DNA from: an uncultured Pelagibacteraceae bacterium | Lineage (GTDB): Bacteria > Pseudomonadota > Alphaproteobacteria > Pelagibacterales > Pelagibacteraceae | Reading direction: 5' to 3' | DNA length: 64,000 nt | Assembly (NCBI GenBank): GCA_902512765.1 | Contig: CABXKF010000001.1 | Location: 1-64,000, forward strand | Shown: in pieces, positions 52,636-59,834 of the stretch | Numbering within the stretch: position 1 is the first letter of the stretch | Layout: the number at the start of each line of letters is the position of its first letter | The notes under the pieces: generated by a model | The model's input: only the letters and a program-made list of their open reading frames with translations | What the model was told of the DNA's origin: nothing | Databases searched by the model: none | Program-made: the position numbers and the translations under genes

Positions 52636-53316
52636 TTAGTATGCACCCACATTATCAATTTTAAAATTATATAAATTTCTAGCAGAACCATATCTTTTAA
52701 ATTTTTTAGGATCTTCTGAAATATTGAGTTTTTTAAATAGTTTTGTTAATTCACCTATATTCTTTTTATCCATTTTCTTTTCCACACAATCTGCACCTAA
52801 GCTTTTAACTTTTCCTTTTACAAATATCTTAGCTTCATAAATTGAGTCTCCAAGATCTGCATCTGCATCACCCATTACAACTAAATTACCTTTTTGTGCC
52901 ATAAAAGCTGACATATGGCCAACAGAACCTTTAACTACTATATCAATTCCTTTCATTGATATCCCACATCTAGAGCTTGCATCTCCTTCTATAATTAATG
53001 CACCCCCATGACCTGTCGCACCAGCTGATTGAGAGGCGTTACCTTTAACAACAATTTTACCTGACATCATATTTTCAGCGACACCAGTTCCAACGTTTCC
53101 ATGAACTGTAACAGTTGCTTTTTGATTCATACCTGCACAGTAATATCCTGTATGACCTTTGACTGTTACATCAATATCATCTTTCAAACCTGCACATATA
53201 GCGTGTTGTCCTTGAGGGTTTAAAATTTCGAACTTTCTAGTATTTTTTTTTCTATCAACATTTTGTAGATGTTGATTTACTTCTCTTAAAGTTTTTTTGT
53301 TTAAATCAAAGTTCAT
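52636..53316 (-). CDS. mgsB: GXGXG glutamate-synthase-domain subunit (MgsB/GlxC-like), copy 1
   Basis: This 226-residue protein is built of a right-handed beta-helix with repeated GxVGxxV steps. For example NVGTGVAENMMSGKIVVKG, GASSRCGISMKGIDIVVKGSVG-like turns and AFMAQKGNLVVMGDADADLGDSIYEA are the usual GXGXG wording. It corresponds to the C-terminal domain of GltB and is the structural subunit of the MGS/Glx complex. It lies 2 bp from the FMN subunit and 3 bp from the amidotransferase subunit. Confidence 0.87.
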   Translation of the reverse strand: MNFDLNKKTLREVNQHLQNVDRKKNTRKFEILNPQGQHAICAGLKDDIDVTVKGHTGYYCAGMNQKATVTVHGNVGTGVAENMMSGKIVVKGNASQSAGATGHGGALIIEGDASSRCGISMKGIDIVVKGSVGHMSAFMAQKGNLVVMGDADADLGDSIYEAKIFVKGKVKSLGADCVEKKMDKKNIGELTKLFKKLNISEDPKKFKRYGSARNLYNFKIDNVGAY

Positions 53317-53319
53317 AAA

Positions 53320-54198
53320 TTACCAGTGATATACTACACCAGGTTTTGGTTCAAAAATTTTTGCTGAATTTACATTTGGAAGATGCGCCATAGCTTGAAA
53401 CTCAGATGCAACCGCAACATAATCTTTAGTCTCAGCAACAACAGCTGGCTTGCAAGCAATTTCATCTCTCAATAATGCAAAGCCATCTTTTGTACCTGCA
53501 ATAAAAGTATAAAACCCATCTAAATCTTTTAAACTGTTTTTTAATGTTTTTTCTAAGTCCTTACCTTTTGATATTTGATTTGAAATATATCCAGCAGCAA
53601 CCTCAGTATCATTTTCAGAATTAAAGCTTTGACCATCTTTTACAAGAGATCTTCTTACATTATTATGATTTGATAGTGATCCATTATGAACCAAACATTC
53701 ATCTTCTGATGTGGAGTAGGGGTGAGAACCTTGTGTAGTTATTGCACTTTCAGTAGCCATTCTTGTATGACCAATTCCATGCGTACCTGAAAAAGAGGAT
53801 AATTTAAATTTTTTAACCACATCTTTTGGGTTACCAGTTTGTTTGAAAATATTTATACTTTTTCCATAACCTACTAACGATACTTCTGAAGTCTCTTTTT
53901 TTAATAAATCTAATATTTTAGAGGGTTTTTCGTTAGTTTCCAAAACAACATGATCCGCATAACTAGTTAACTTAATCTTTTTTATAAATTTTGATATTTT
54001 CTTTTTGAAATCTTTTTCTTTTATTTCATTAAGACAGATAGAATATTTAAATGTATTTTTATGTTCTTTCGTGTAAATCGCAAAACCTGCACTATCAGGT
54101 CCCCTTGTTGCCATGCCATCTAACATTCCAGATAAAAATTTACCTAAATGTTTTTCATATTTTTTTGTTTTTAAATAAATGCCAACAATCCCACACAT
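53320..54198 (-). CDS. mgsA: Class II glutamine amidotransferase subunit (MgsA/GlxB-like), copy 1
   Basis: This 292-residue Ntn glutaminase starts MCGIVGIYL, so Cys2 becomes the nucleophile after Met removal. It has HGIGHTRMATESAIT, HNGSLSNHNNVRRSL and the SENDTEVAAGYI region. It corresponds to the amidotransferase domain of glutamate synthase and is split off as in mgsABC and glxBCD clusters. It would take the amide of glutamine or gamma-glutamylmethylamide and feed ammonia or methylamine to the FMN subunit. It is the first gene of this leftward set. Confidence 0.87.
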   Translation of the reverse strand: MCGIVGIYLKTKKYEKHLGKFLSGMLDGMATRGPDSAGFAIYTKEHKNTFKYSICLNEIKEKDFKKKISKFIKKIKLTSYADHVVLETNEKPSKILDLLKKETSEVSLVGYGKSINIFKQTGNPKDVVKKFKLSSFSGTHGIGHTRMATESAITTQGSHPYSTSEDECLVHNGSLSNHNNVRRSLVKDGQSFNSENDTEVAAGYISNQISKGKDLEKTLKNSLKDLDGFYTFIAGTKDGFALLRDEIACKPAVVAETKDYVAVASEFQAMAHLPNVNSAKIFEPKPGVVYHW

Positions 54199-54208
54199 AA
54201 GTTTTGGT

Positions 54209-54361
54209 TTAGTTTATTAAAGAAATTATAAAATCCTTATAGTAGATTAGATTAACTACTACAATGATGATAATGGCCGCTATCACTCCATATTTAGCTT
54301 TAGGGAAAGCTACTCCTCTCATTTTGCTAGGTCGAAGTTCTTCGTTATTTTTATCTGTCAT
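54209..54361 (-). CDS. 50-residue single-helix membrane protein downstream of the amtB operon
   Basis: A complete frame from ATG 54361 (minus strand) to TAA 54209 encodes MTDKNNEELRPSKMRG, a basic patch and then a helix of about 16 hydrophobic residues (VIAAIIIIVVVNLIYY). The topology would be N-in with a short periplasmic tail. It is preceded by the terminator at 54371-54403, so expression needs read-through or its own promoter. It lies 10 bp before the mgsA-like start. No known family. Confidence 0.5.
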   Translation of the reverse strand: MTDKNNEELRPSKMRGVAFPKAKYGVIAAIIIIVVVNLIYYKDFIISLIN

Positions 54362-54370
54362 ATTTTTATC

Positions 54371-54403
54371 AAAAAAAAAGGGCGCCACAATTAAGTAGCG
54401 CCC
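54371..54403 (-). terminator. Rho-independent terminator after the amtB unit
   Basis: On the minus strand, GGGCGC pairs with GCGCCC (plus-strand arms 54380-54385 and 54398-54403). After one A-C mismatch two further pairs lie before a 6-nt loop. A U-run of nine follows (A-run 54371-54379). It ends the amtB and 74-residue gene transcript. Confidence 0.9.
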
Positions 54404-54419
54404 AGATTTTTATATTATT

Positions 54420-54644
54420 TTACCAATCGGTAATATTACTTTTATAGTCATTTCCACCACGTCTTTTTCTAGCTTGTTTAGCGAGTTTCTCACTCTCCGA
54501 ATTGCCAGTTAAAACATGCCAGCCTATCCACAAAACAATACCAAGTACAACTAGTAAAGTTTCGCTAGAACCAGCTCCCGGATAAACTGCTCCGACAACC
54601 TCTTTAGCACTTAAATGATCTATCCAGTTTGTTACTGTAGCCAT
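54420..54644 (-). CDS. 74-residue membrane protein linked to amtB
   Basis: This small protein has one clear helix (residues 28-45, TLLVVLGIVLWIGWHVLT) after a soluble head and ends in a basic, Lys/Arg-rich tail (KLAKQARKRRGG). It lies 11 bp downstream of amtB on the same strand and ahead of the shared terminator. It has no named family that I recognise. A helper of AmtB stability or gating, or a PII-like substitute, is possible but unproven. Confidence 0.75.
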   Translation of the reverse strand: MATVTNWIDHLSAKEVVGAVYPGAGSSETLLVVLGIVLWIGWHVLTGNSESEKLAKQARKRRGGNDYKSNITDW

Positions 54645-54655
54645 ATTTTTCTCCT

Positions 54656-56056
54656 TTACCTAGTTGAAGAGGAGACCGCTTTTTCAGCTTCTTTGTCATC
54701 CTCCATCATTTCATAGTCTAGTCCAGCTATTTCTACTTCACGTGGTATTCTTAATTTACCAAAAGCGCTTAGTATTTTAGCTATGACATAGCCTGGTATT
54801 AGTCCAAGAACTACGAACATTATTATTGCTCCTAGAAATTGTCCTAATGGGTTAATAGATGCGTAAGTTGATCCGTCCCACATAGCGCCAACACTGTATC
54901 CAGATGATGGGTAACCATTTAAAACAAATCCACAAATCACAAGACCAACAAAACCAGCATAACCATGTACTGCTACAGCACCAACTGCATCATCGATTTT
55001 GAACTTACGTTCAACCCAGTAATGTAGTTTGTATGCAATAACAACACCGATCATACCAATGATCATTGCTTGAATTGGATGATATAAATCATTTCCAGCT
55101 GAAGCACAGATGACACCTGCTAGTCCACTTGAGTAAGTCCAGAAAGGATCACCTTTAGCAATCCAGTATCCAGCTAATAACCCACCTGATAATGACATCA
55201 AGAAGTTAAAAGTAATACCACTAAGTGTAGTAGGGGTTACATATATGTTTGTAGCTGTCCAGTATGTTACACCTTCCATTCCATATTCAGGTCCAAGATC
55301 AAATATCGGTATATTACATGCCGCATAAAATCCCCAGAAACCAGTATAGATTAAGAATAATCCAACTGTAACTAACCAAGGGTTTCTTGGTCCTATATTT
55401 CTTGGCTCACCACTTGATGAGAATTTTCCAATTCTTGGTCCTAAAACCATAAGAACACCTAAAGCAAATCCACCCGCAATTGCGTGAATTACTCCTGATG
55501 CATAAGCATCGTGATATCCTAAAATTTTAAGCATCCAGCCATCAAAGTGCCATCCCCAAGCAGCATCAATTACCCAGAAACACGAACCTATTGCAATTGC
55601 TAAAATTCCAAATGCAAAAGTTGTAATTCTTTCAATGATTGCTCCTGAAACAATAGAAGCAGCTGTCCATGAAAATAGTAAGAACGCAGCCCAGAATACA
55701 CCACTTATGTGGTCACCTAAATTAATAGCCATGAATTCTGAGTTAGCCAAATACCATTTAGCACTAAAAGTACTTTCATCGGTTATCAATGCAGCACTTT
55801 CATTCATTATTGAAGGTGCAATTCCAGGTCCTGTTGGAAATGCCCAGTAAATCCACCAACCAAAGAAAAACCAAGTTACTGTTACCAAAGGTATCAGCAT
55901 TGTATTTTTCATAAGAGTATGTTGGTGATGTTTGTATCGAGAAGCTCCAACTTCATACATACAGAAACCGACGTGAATTAAAAACATCAGTACCACTGTT
56001 ACCCAGTAGTAAAATTCTGTAAATATGGTTGTAAGAGCACCTAACTGATCAGTCAT
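54656..56056 (-). CDS. amtB: Ammonium transporter AmtB
   Basis: This is a 466-residue Amt/Mep channel with about eleven helices. The pore twin-His residues are visible in SGVIHAIAGGFALG and AVHGYAGFVGLVICG, and the Phe-gate and NH4-recruiting region lie nearby, with WHFDGW just before. The family Asp is retained before the twin-His motif. It imports ammonium or methylammonium. There is no signal peptide and no adjacent glnK (PII), which is the usual partner elsewhere. It has a strong GGGAGAGAG ribosome-binding site and an inverted repeat in its promoter region. Confidence 0.93.
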   Translation of the reverse strand: MTDQLGALTTIFTEFYYWVTVVLMFLIHVGFCMYEVGASRYKHHQHTLMKNTMLIPLVTVTWFFFGWWIYWAFPTGPGIAPSIMNESAALITDESTFSAKWYLANSEFMAINLGDHISGVFWAAFLLFSWTAASIVSGAIIERITTFAFGILAIAIGSCFWVIDAAWGWHFDGWMLKILGYHDAYASGVIHAIAGGFALGVLMVLGPRIGKFSSSGEPRNIGPRNPWLVTVGLFLIYTGFWGFYAACNIPIFDLGPEYGMEGVTYWTATNIYVTPTTLSGITFNFLMSLSGGLLAGYWIAKGDPFWTYSSGLAGVICASAGNDLYHPIQAMIIGMIGVVIAYKLHYWVERKFKIDDAVGAVAVHGYAGFVGLVICGFVLNGYPSSGYSVGAMWDGSTYASINPLGQFLGAIIMFVVLGLIPGYVIAKILSAFGKLRIPREVEIAGLDYEMMEDDKEAEKAVSSSTR

Positions 56057-56075
56057 AATCTCTCTCCCATATTAG

Positions 56076-56093
56076 TTTATAGAACCCTATAAA
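56076..56093 (-). promoter_or_regulatory. Inverted repeat in the amtB promoter region
   Basis: TTTATAG (56076-56082) and CTATAAA (56087-56093) are complementary with a 4-nt AACC spacer. They lie 20 bases before the amtB start on the minus strand. A plausible -35 TTGTCA (complement of 56107-56112) sits 15 nt upstream of TATAGG, so the repeat would overlap the -10. It is not an NtrC consensus (TGCAC-N5-GTGCA). Confidence 0.35.
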
Positions 56094-56126
56094 ATTTTGT
56101 AAGGTGTGACAAACAAAACAATGCTT

Positions 56127-56154
56127 AAAAACCTAGCGTGAACACTAGGTTTTT
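56127..56154. terminator. Terminator hairpin at the end of the second MGS-like operon
   Basis: AAAAACCTAG (56127-56136) is exactly complementary to CTAGGTTTTT (56145-56154), with an 8-nt loop. On the minus strand the stem is followed by T-rich sequence and lies 29 bp after the stop of the 140-residue gene at 56183. It separates that operon from the amtB promoter. Confidence 0.82.
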
Positions 56155-56182
56155 AATTAATTATCAACTTAAGATTGTTTTA

Positions 56183-56605
56183 TTAGAATTTTAAGTAAGC
56201 TTTTTTCAAATCAACAAGAGGATGTTTTGGAGACATTTGAAACTTAACCAAAAGTTCTCTTGCAATCATATCTCTATCTTGTTGGTTGTTAGGAAGTTTA
56301 ATAGATTTTGGAATAGTAACCCAGCCATTTGCGTTTCTGCAAAATACAGCTGGTTTTCCTTCTTCATAACCCATATGAACATCTTCTAACCAGTTAAGAT
56401 CATCCCAACCCATAGCTTCTACATATTTTTTAAGAAATGGAGTAATTCTTTTATAATCAGGAAGTAAGTTTACATCATATCTATAACCAATATGTTGGCC
56501 AATTAGTTTTTCTCTTGCTGTTTCTTTAAAAGTACCAAGCTTTAGTTTTTTCTCTTTTTTAACTTTGCTTTTTGCTTTTGTTTTTTTTGTTTTTTTCTTA
56601 GCCAT
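56183..56605 (-). CDS. Uncharacterised 140-residue protein with Lys-rich N-terminus, last gene of MGS-like operon 2
   Basis: I do not recognise this protein. The first 23 residues are almost all Lys, Thr, Ala and Ser (MAKKKTKKTKAKSKVKKEKK). The rest is a compact soluble domain with KRITPFLKKYVEAMGWDDLNWL and GKPAVFCRNANGWVTIPKSIKLP. There is a single Cys. It lies 8 bp after the FMN subunit of the second glutamate-synthase-like set, which has a similar basic tail. It is probably an accessory subunit, but that rests on position only. Confidence 0.72.
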   Translation of the reverse strand: MAKKKTKKTKAKSKVKKEKKLKLGTFKETAREKLIGQHIGYRYDVNLLPDYKRITPFLKKYVEAMGWDDLNWLEDVHMGYEEGKPAVFCRNANGWVTIPKSIKLPNNQQDRDMIARELLVKFQMSPKHPLVDLKKAYLKF

Positions 56606-56613
56606 AGTTACCT

Positions 56614-58017
56614 CTATATTTTGTGATAGTTATCAACACCAACTGTGTAGTTTGTTCCAGCTAATGGAACTTTTGCTAAAGCAGATGCTTCCGTAGTTAA
56701 TGCAGCTAAATCTTCAGGCTCTAAAGAGTGAATATTAGTTTTACCACATGCTCTTGCTAAAAGTTGAGCTTCTAACGTCATTGAATGAAGATAGTTGTAA
56801 ACTCTAAGTGCAGCATCATCAGGATTTAATCTTGCTCTTAGTTTAGGATCCTGTGTTGCAACACCAACTGGACAACGACCAGTATGACAGTGATAACATT
56901 CACCAGCTTTTACACCCATTTCTTTTTCAAAGTTAGCTTCTGGGATATCTTTATTACAGTTTAAGGCGATCATTGATCCAGTACCTATTGCAATTGCATC
57001 AGCACCTAACGCTAAAGCTTTTGCCATATCAGCACCATCTCTTACACCACCAGCATAAATTAAAGTAACTTTACCAGTTTTACCCACATCGTCGATTGCT
57101 CTTCTTGCTTCTCTAATTGCAGCTATTCCTGGAATACCAGTATTTGCAGCAGCAATGTGTGGTCCAGCTCCAGTAGAACCTTCCATTCCATCTAAATAGA
57201 TAGAGTCGGGGTCACATTTTGCAGCCATACGAACATCATCATAAACTTTTGATGCACCAAGTTTTAACTGAATTGGCACTTTGTTTTTTGTTAATTGTCT
57301 TAATTCTTCAACTTTTAAAGCTAAATCATCTGGACCTAACCAGTCAGGGTGTCTAGCAGGTGATCTTTGATCGATACCTGAAGGTAATGATCTCATCTCA
57401 GCTACTTGGTCAGTTACTTTTTGACCCATTAAGTGTCCACCCATTCCAACTTTTTGACCTTGACCAATGAAAACTTCAATTCCATCTGCTAGTTGAGCGT
57501 GATGTGGATTAAAACCGTATCTTGATTGAATACATTGGTAGTACCATTTTTCAGAATATCTTCTTTCATCAGGTATCATTCCACCTTCTCCTGAACAAGT
57601 TGCACTACCAGCCATAGTAGCTCCTCTTGCTAAAGCAGTTTTTGCTTCATAAGAAAGTGCTCCAAAACTCATACCAGTAATGTAAACAGGTATATCAAGT
57701 TCAATTGGGTTTTCACATCTTGGTCCAATTACAGTCTTAGTTTCACATTTTTCTCTGTAACCTTCGATTACAAATCTTGTAAGTGTTCCAGGTAGAAAAA
57801 CTAGATCATCAAATGTTGGAATTTTTTTCATTAATGCCATTCCACGCATTCGGTATCTACCTAACTGAGATTTGATATGAATATCGTCTATTACCTCAGG
57901 AGTAAAAATAGCATTATGACCTAATAAACTTTTATTTCTTTTTCCATCTTCATGTGCATGAACGTCTGCTTTTCCACCAACGCCCTTACCATTTTTTTTT
58001 GTTTTTTTCTTAGGCAT
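56614..58017 (-). CDS. FMN/3Fe-4S glutamate-synthase-domain subunit (MgsC/GlxD-like), copy 2
   Basis: This 467-residue protein has the same domain as copy 1: VYITGMSFGALSYEAKTALARGA, GSATCSGEGGMIPDER, GQGQKVGMGGHLMGQKV, and CYHCHTGRCPVGVATQ for the 3Fe-4S cluster. It differs in an N-terminal extension of about 30 residues that begins PKKKTKKNGKG and is rich in Lys, Gly and His. Overall length is 32 more than copy 1. It would be the catalytic subunit of a second synthase complex with a different amine or acceptor. It overlaps the GXGXG subunit gene by one base. Confidence 0.85.
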   Translation of the reverse strand: MPKKKTKKNGKGVGGKADVHAHEDGKRNKSLLGHNAIFTPEVIDDIHIKSQLGRYRMRGMALMKKIPTFDDLVFLPGTLTRFVIEGYREKCETKTVIGPRCENPIELDIPVYITGMSFGALSYEAKTALARGATMAGSATCSGEGGMIPDERRYSEKWYYQCIQSRYGFNPHHAQLADGIEVFIGQGQKVGMGGHLMGQKVTDQVAEMRSLPSGIDQRSPARHPDWLGPDDLALKVEELRQLTKNKVPIQLKLGASKVYDDVRMAAKCDPDSIYLDGMEGSTGAGPHIAAANTGIPGIAAIREARRAIDDVGKTGKVTLIYAGGVRDGADMAKALALGADAIAIGTGSMIALNCNKDIPEANFEKEMGVKAGECYHCHTGRCPVGVATQDPKLRARLNPDDAALRVYNYLHSMTLEAQLLARACGKTNIHSLEPEDLAALTTEASALAKVPLAGTNYTVGVDNYHKI

Positions 58018-58871
58018 TAAATTGCTCCTTTCTTCTCTGTAGGTTCTAAATTATCGTAATTCCAAAGTTTTTTACCAGCTACAATTTTTTTCATTTTGCT
58101 TACATCAAAATTTTCACCGATTTCTGCAACTTTTAATTTTCGTTTTAACCAGTCTTGGTCACTTTTTGAAAGATCAGCATCAACAGCATCACTACCATAT
58201 GAGCCAATACTTCCGCCAACAAAAATAGTACCATCATACATAGAGTCACCTAAATTTATTCCAACATCCCCAAGAATAATTATTCTACCTCTTTGCATCA
58301 TGAAACCTGTAAATGCACCAGCGTCACCACCAACAATAATTGTTCCACCTTTCATATCAATACCAGTTCTAGCACCAACACTACCTTTGCAAATTAAGTC
58401 TCCACCTCTGATAGCTGCTCCAAAACATGATCCTGCATTTTTTTCGATTACAACTTTACCAGCCATTAAGTTTTCAGCACAAGACCAACCAACTCTACCA
58501 TTAATTCTAACAGTAGGGCCATCACATGAACCCATACCAAAATAACCTAAACTTCCTTCAAAAATTAAGTTTAATTTATTCAAAATTCCAACACCTAAAC
58601 TATGTTTTCCTTGTGGGTTTTTAATAACAATAGTTCCATAACCTTGACTCATTAAATTATCGATTTCCTTATTAGCTTCTGGAGCCGACATATCTTTTAC
58701 ATCAAGATCTGTTCTTTTATTGAAATCAACATCATAAGTACCAAAGTAATAAAAGTTTTCAGCTTCATCAGGGTTAAAAAACTTTTGTTGAGTTCTTCCT
58801 GTTAAAACTTCACTGTGCATCCCCATTGACTGGGCTTTTGATTTCTTCTCGCTTGTTTTTAGATTTGCCAT
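58017..58871 (-). CDS. GXGXG glutamate-synthase-domain subunit (MgsB/GlxC-like), copy 2
   Basis: This 284-residue protein has the beta-helix GXGXG repeats in VGWSCAENLMAGKVVIEKNAG, GARTGIDMKGGTIIVGGDAG and FMMQRGRIIILGDVGINLGDSMYDG. It carries an N-terminal extension of about 60 residues compared with copy 1 (NLKTSEKKSKAQ and beyond). The overlap with the FMN subunit is one base, and with the amidotransferase gene 13 bases (58859-58871). It is the structural subunit of the second complex. Confidence 0.86.
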   Translation of the reverse strand: MANLKTSEKKSKAQSMGMHSEVLTGRTQQKFFNPDEAENFYYFGTYDVDFNKRTDLDVKDMSAPEANKEIDNLMSQGYGTIVIKNPQGKHSLGVGILNKLNLIFEGSLGYFGMGSCDGPTVRINGRVGWSCAENLMAGKVVIEKNAGSCFGAAIRGGDLICKGSVGARTGIDMKGGTIIVGGDAGAFTGFMMQRGRIIILGDVGINLGDSMYDGTIFVGGSIGSYGSDAVDADLSKSDQDWLKRKLKVAEIGENFDVSKMKKIVAGKKLWNYDNLEPTEKKGAI

Positions 58872-59803
58872 ACTTTTACCTCTCCATCAAATGGATCATA
58901 TGTATCAATTTCTTGTGGAAGAACTGATCTGATCGCTATTTCTTCTGAACCCATTGCAACTAAATCATCTGACTCGTAAAGAACTAATGGTTTTGCAGCC
59001 ATAGTATCTTTTGCCATTCCTAACGAGTCGCTTGTTGCAACAAAATAAGTAAATACTCCATCAAGTCCTGTTAAAGAGTCTCTCATACCTTCTTCAAGAC
59101 TTGCTCCCTCTCTCATTTTTTGAGCAATATAAACTGCGATTAATTCTGAGTCACACTCAGACATAAATCTCATACCTTTATTTTCTAATGCTCTTCTATT
59201 GTTCCAATAATTTGTAAGTTGTCCGTTATGAACCACCGATACATCACTAAAAGGATAACCCCAAAAAGGGTGGGCTGATTTAATATCAACACCAGACTCT
59301 GTTGCCATTCTAGCATGACCAATTGCATGAGTTCCAACAAGTTTATCTAATGAATATCTATCACAAACTGCTTTAGCATTTCCAAGATCTTTAATTACTT
59401 CTAAAGATTTACCCATAGAAAGAATTTCAACACCTGGAATACTTTCAATTTTTTGTGAAAAATCTAATAGATCTTTTTTATCATAAGAGATTTCATATCT
59501 TAGTGAATAGGGTAGAGTTCTTTCTTCTTTTAGAACTTTAGCCCCTAACTCTGCTAAATATTGATCTACTATTTTCTTTCTTTCATCGTAAACAGAAACA
59601 TCTTCCATAATAGACGAGCTTCCTTCACCAACATTTTCTCCTACTTTGAAACGCATGATAAAATTTTTACCATCTGTATCACCGTATAAAGCGTAACCTG
59701 TTGAGTCTTCACCTCTATGTTTTAATGCTTGAAGCATACCCTGTAGTTCACTTCCTACGTTTGAAGATTTGCCTCTATGTATTAGTCCAGCTATCCCACA
59801 CAT
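58859..59803 (-). CDS. Class II glutamine amidotransferase subunit (MgsA/GlxB-like), copy 2
   Basis: This 314-residue Ntn amidotransferase begins MCGIAGLIHRG with Cys2 as nucleophile. It has AIGHARMATESGVDIKSAHP, VVHNGQLTNYWNNRRAL and FMSECDSELIAVYIAQKM. It would release ammonia or an amine from a gamma-glutamyl amide for the FMN subunit encoded downstream. It starts 31 bp after the GS-like gene stop (59835). Copy 1 is 22 residues shorter. Confidence 0.87.
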   Translation of the reverse strand: MCGIAGLIHRGKSSNVGSELQGMLQALKHRGEDSTGYALYGDTDGKNFIMRFKVGENVGEGSSSIMEDVSVYDERKKIVDQYLAELGAKVLKEERTLPYSLRYEISYDKKDLLDFSQKIESIPGVEILSMGKSLEVIKDLGNAKAVCDRYSLDKLVGTHAIGHARMATESGVDIKSAHPFWGYPFSDVSVVHNGQLTNYWNNRRALENKGMRFMSECDSELIAVYIAQKMREGASLEEGMRDSLTGLDGVFTYFVATSDSLGMAKDTMAAKPLVLYESDDLVAMGSEEIAIRSVLPQEIDTYDPFDGEVKVWQI

Positions 59804-59834
59804 ATATTTTACCCCTTTTATTTATTTTTAAGAC

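Noticed and set aside
56076..56112. NtrC or sigma-54 site upstream of amtB
   Set aside because: No TGCAC-N5-GTGCA or GG-N10-GC pattern is present in the spacer.
58096..58545. 149-residue plus-strand frame opposite the GXGXG subunit
   Set aside because: Its Pro/Ile-rich repetitive translation mirrors the Gly/Val repeats of the real gene. It is a shadow.
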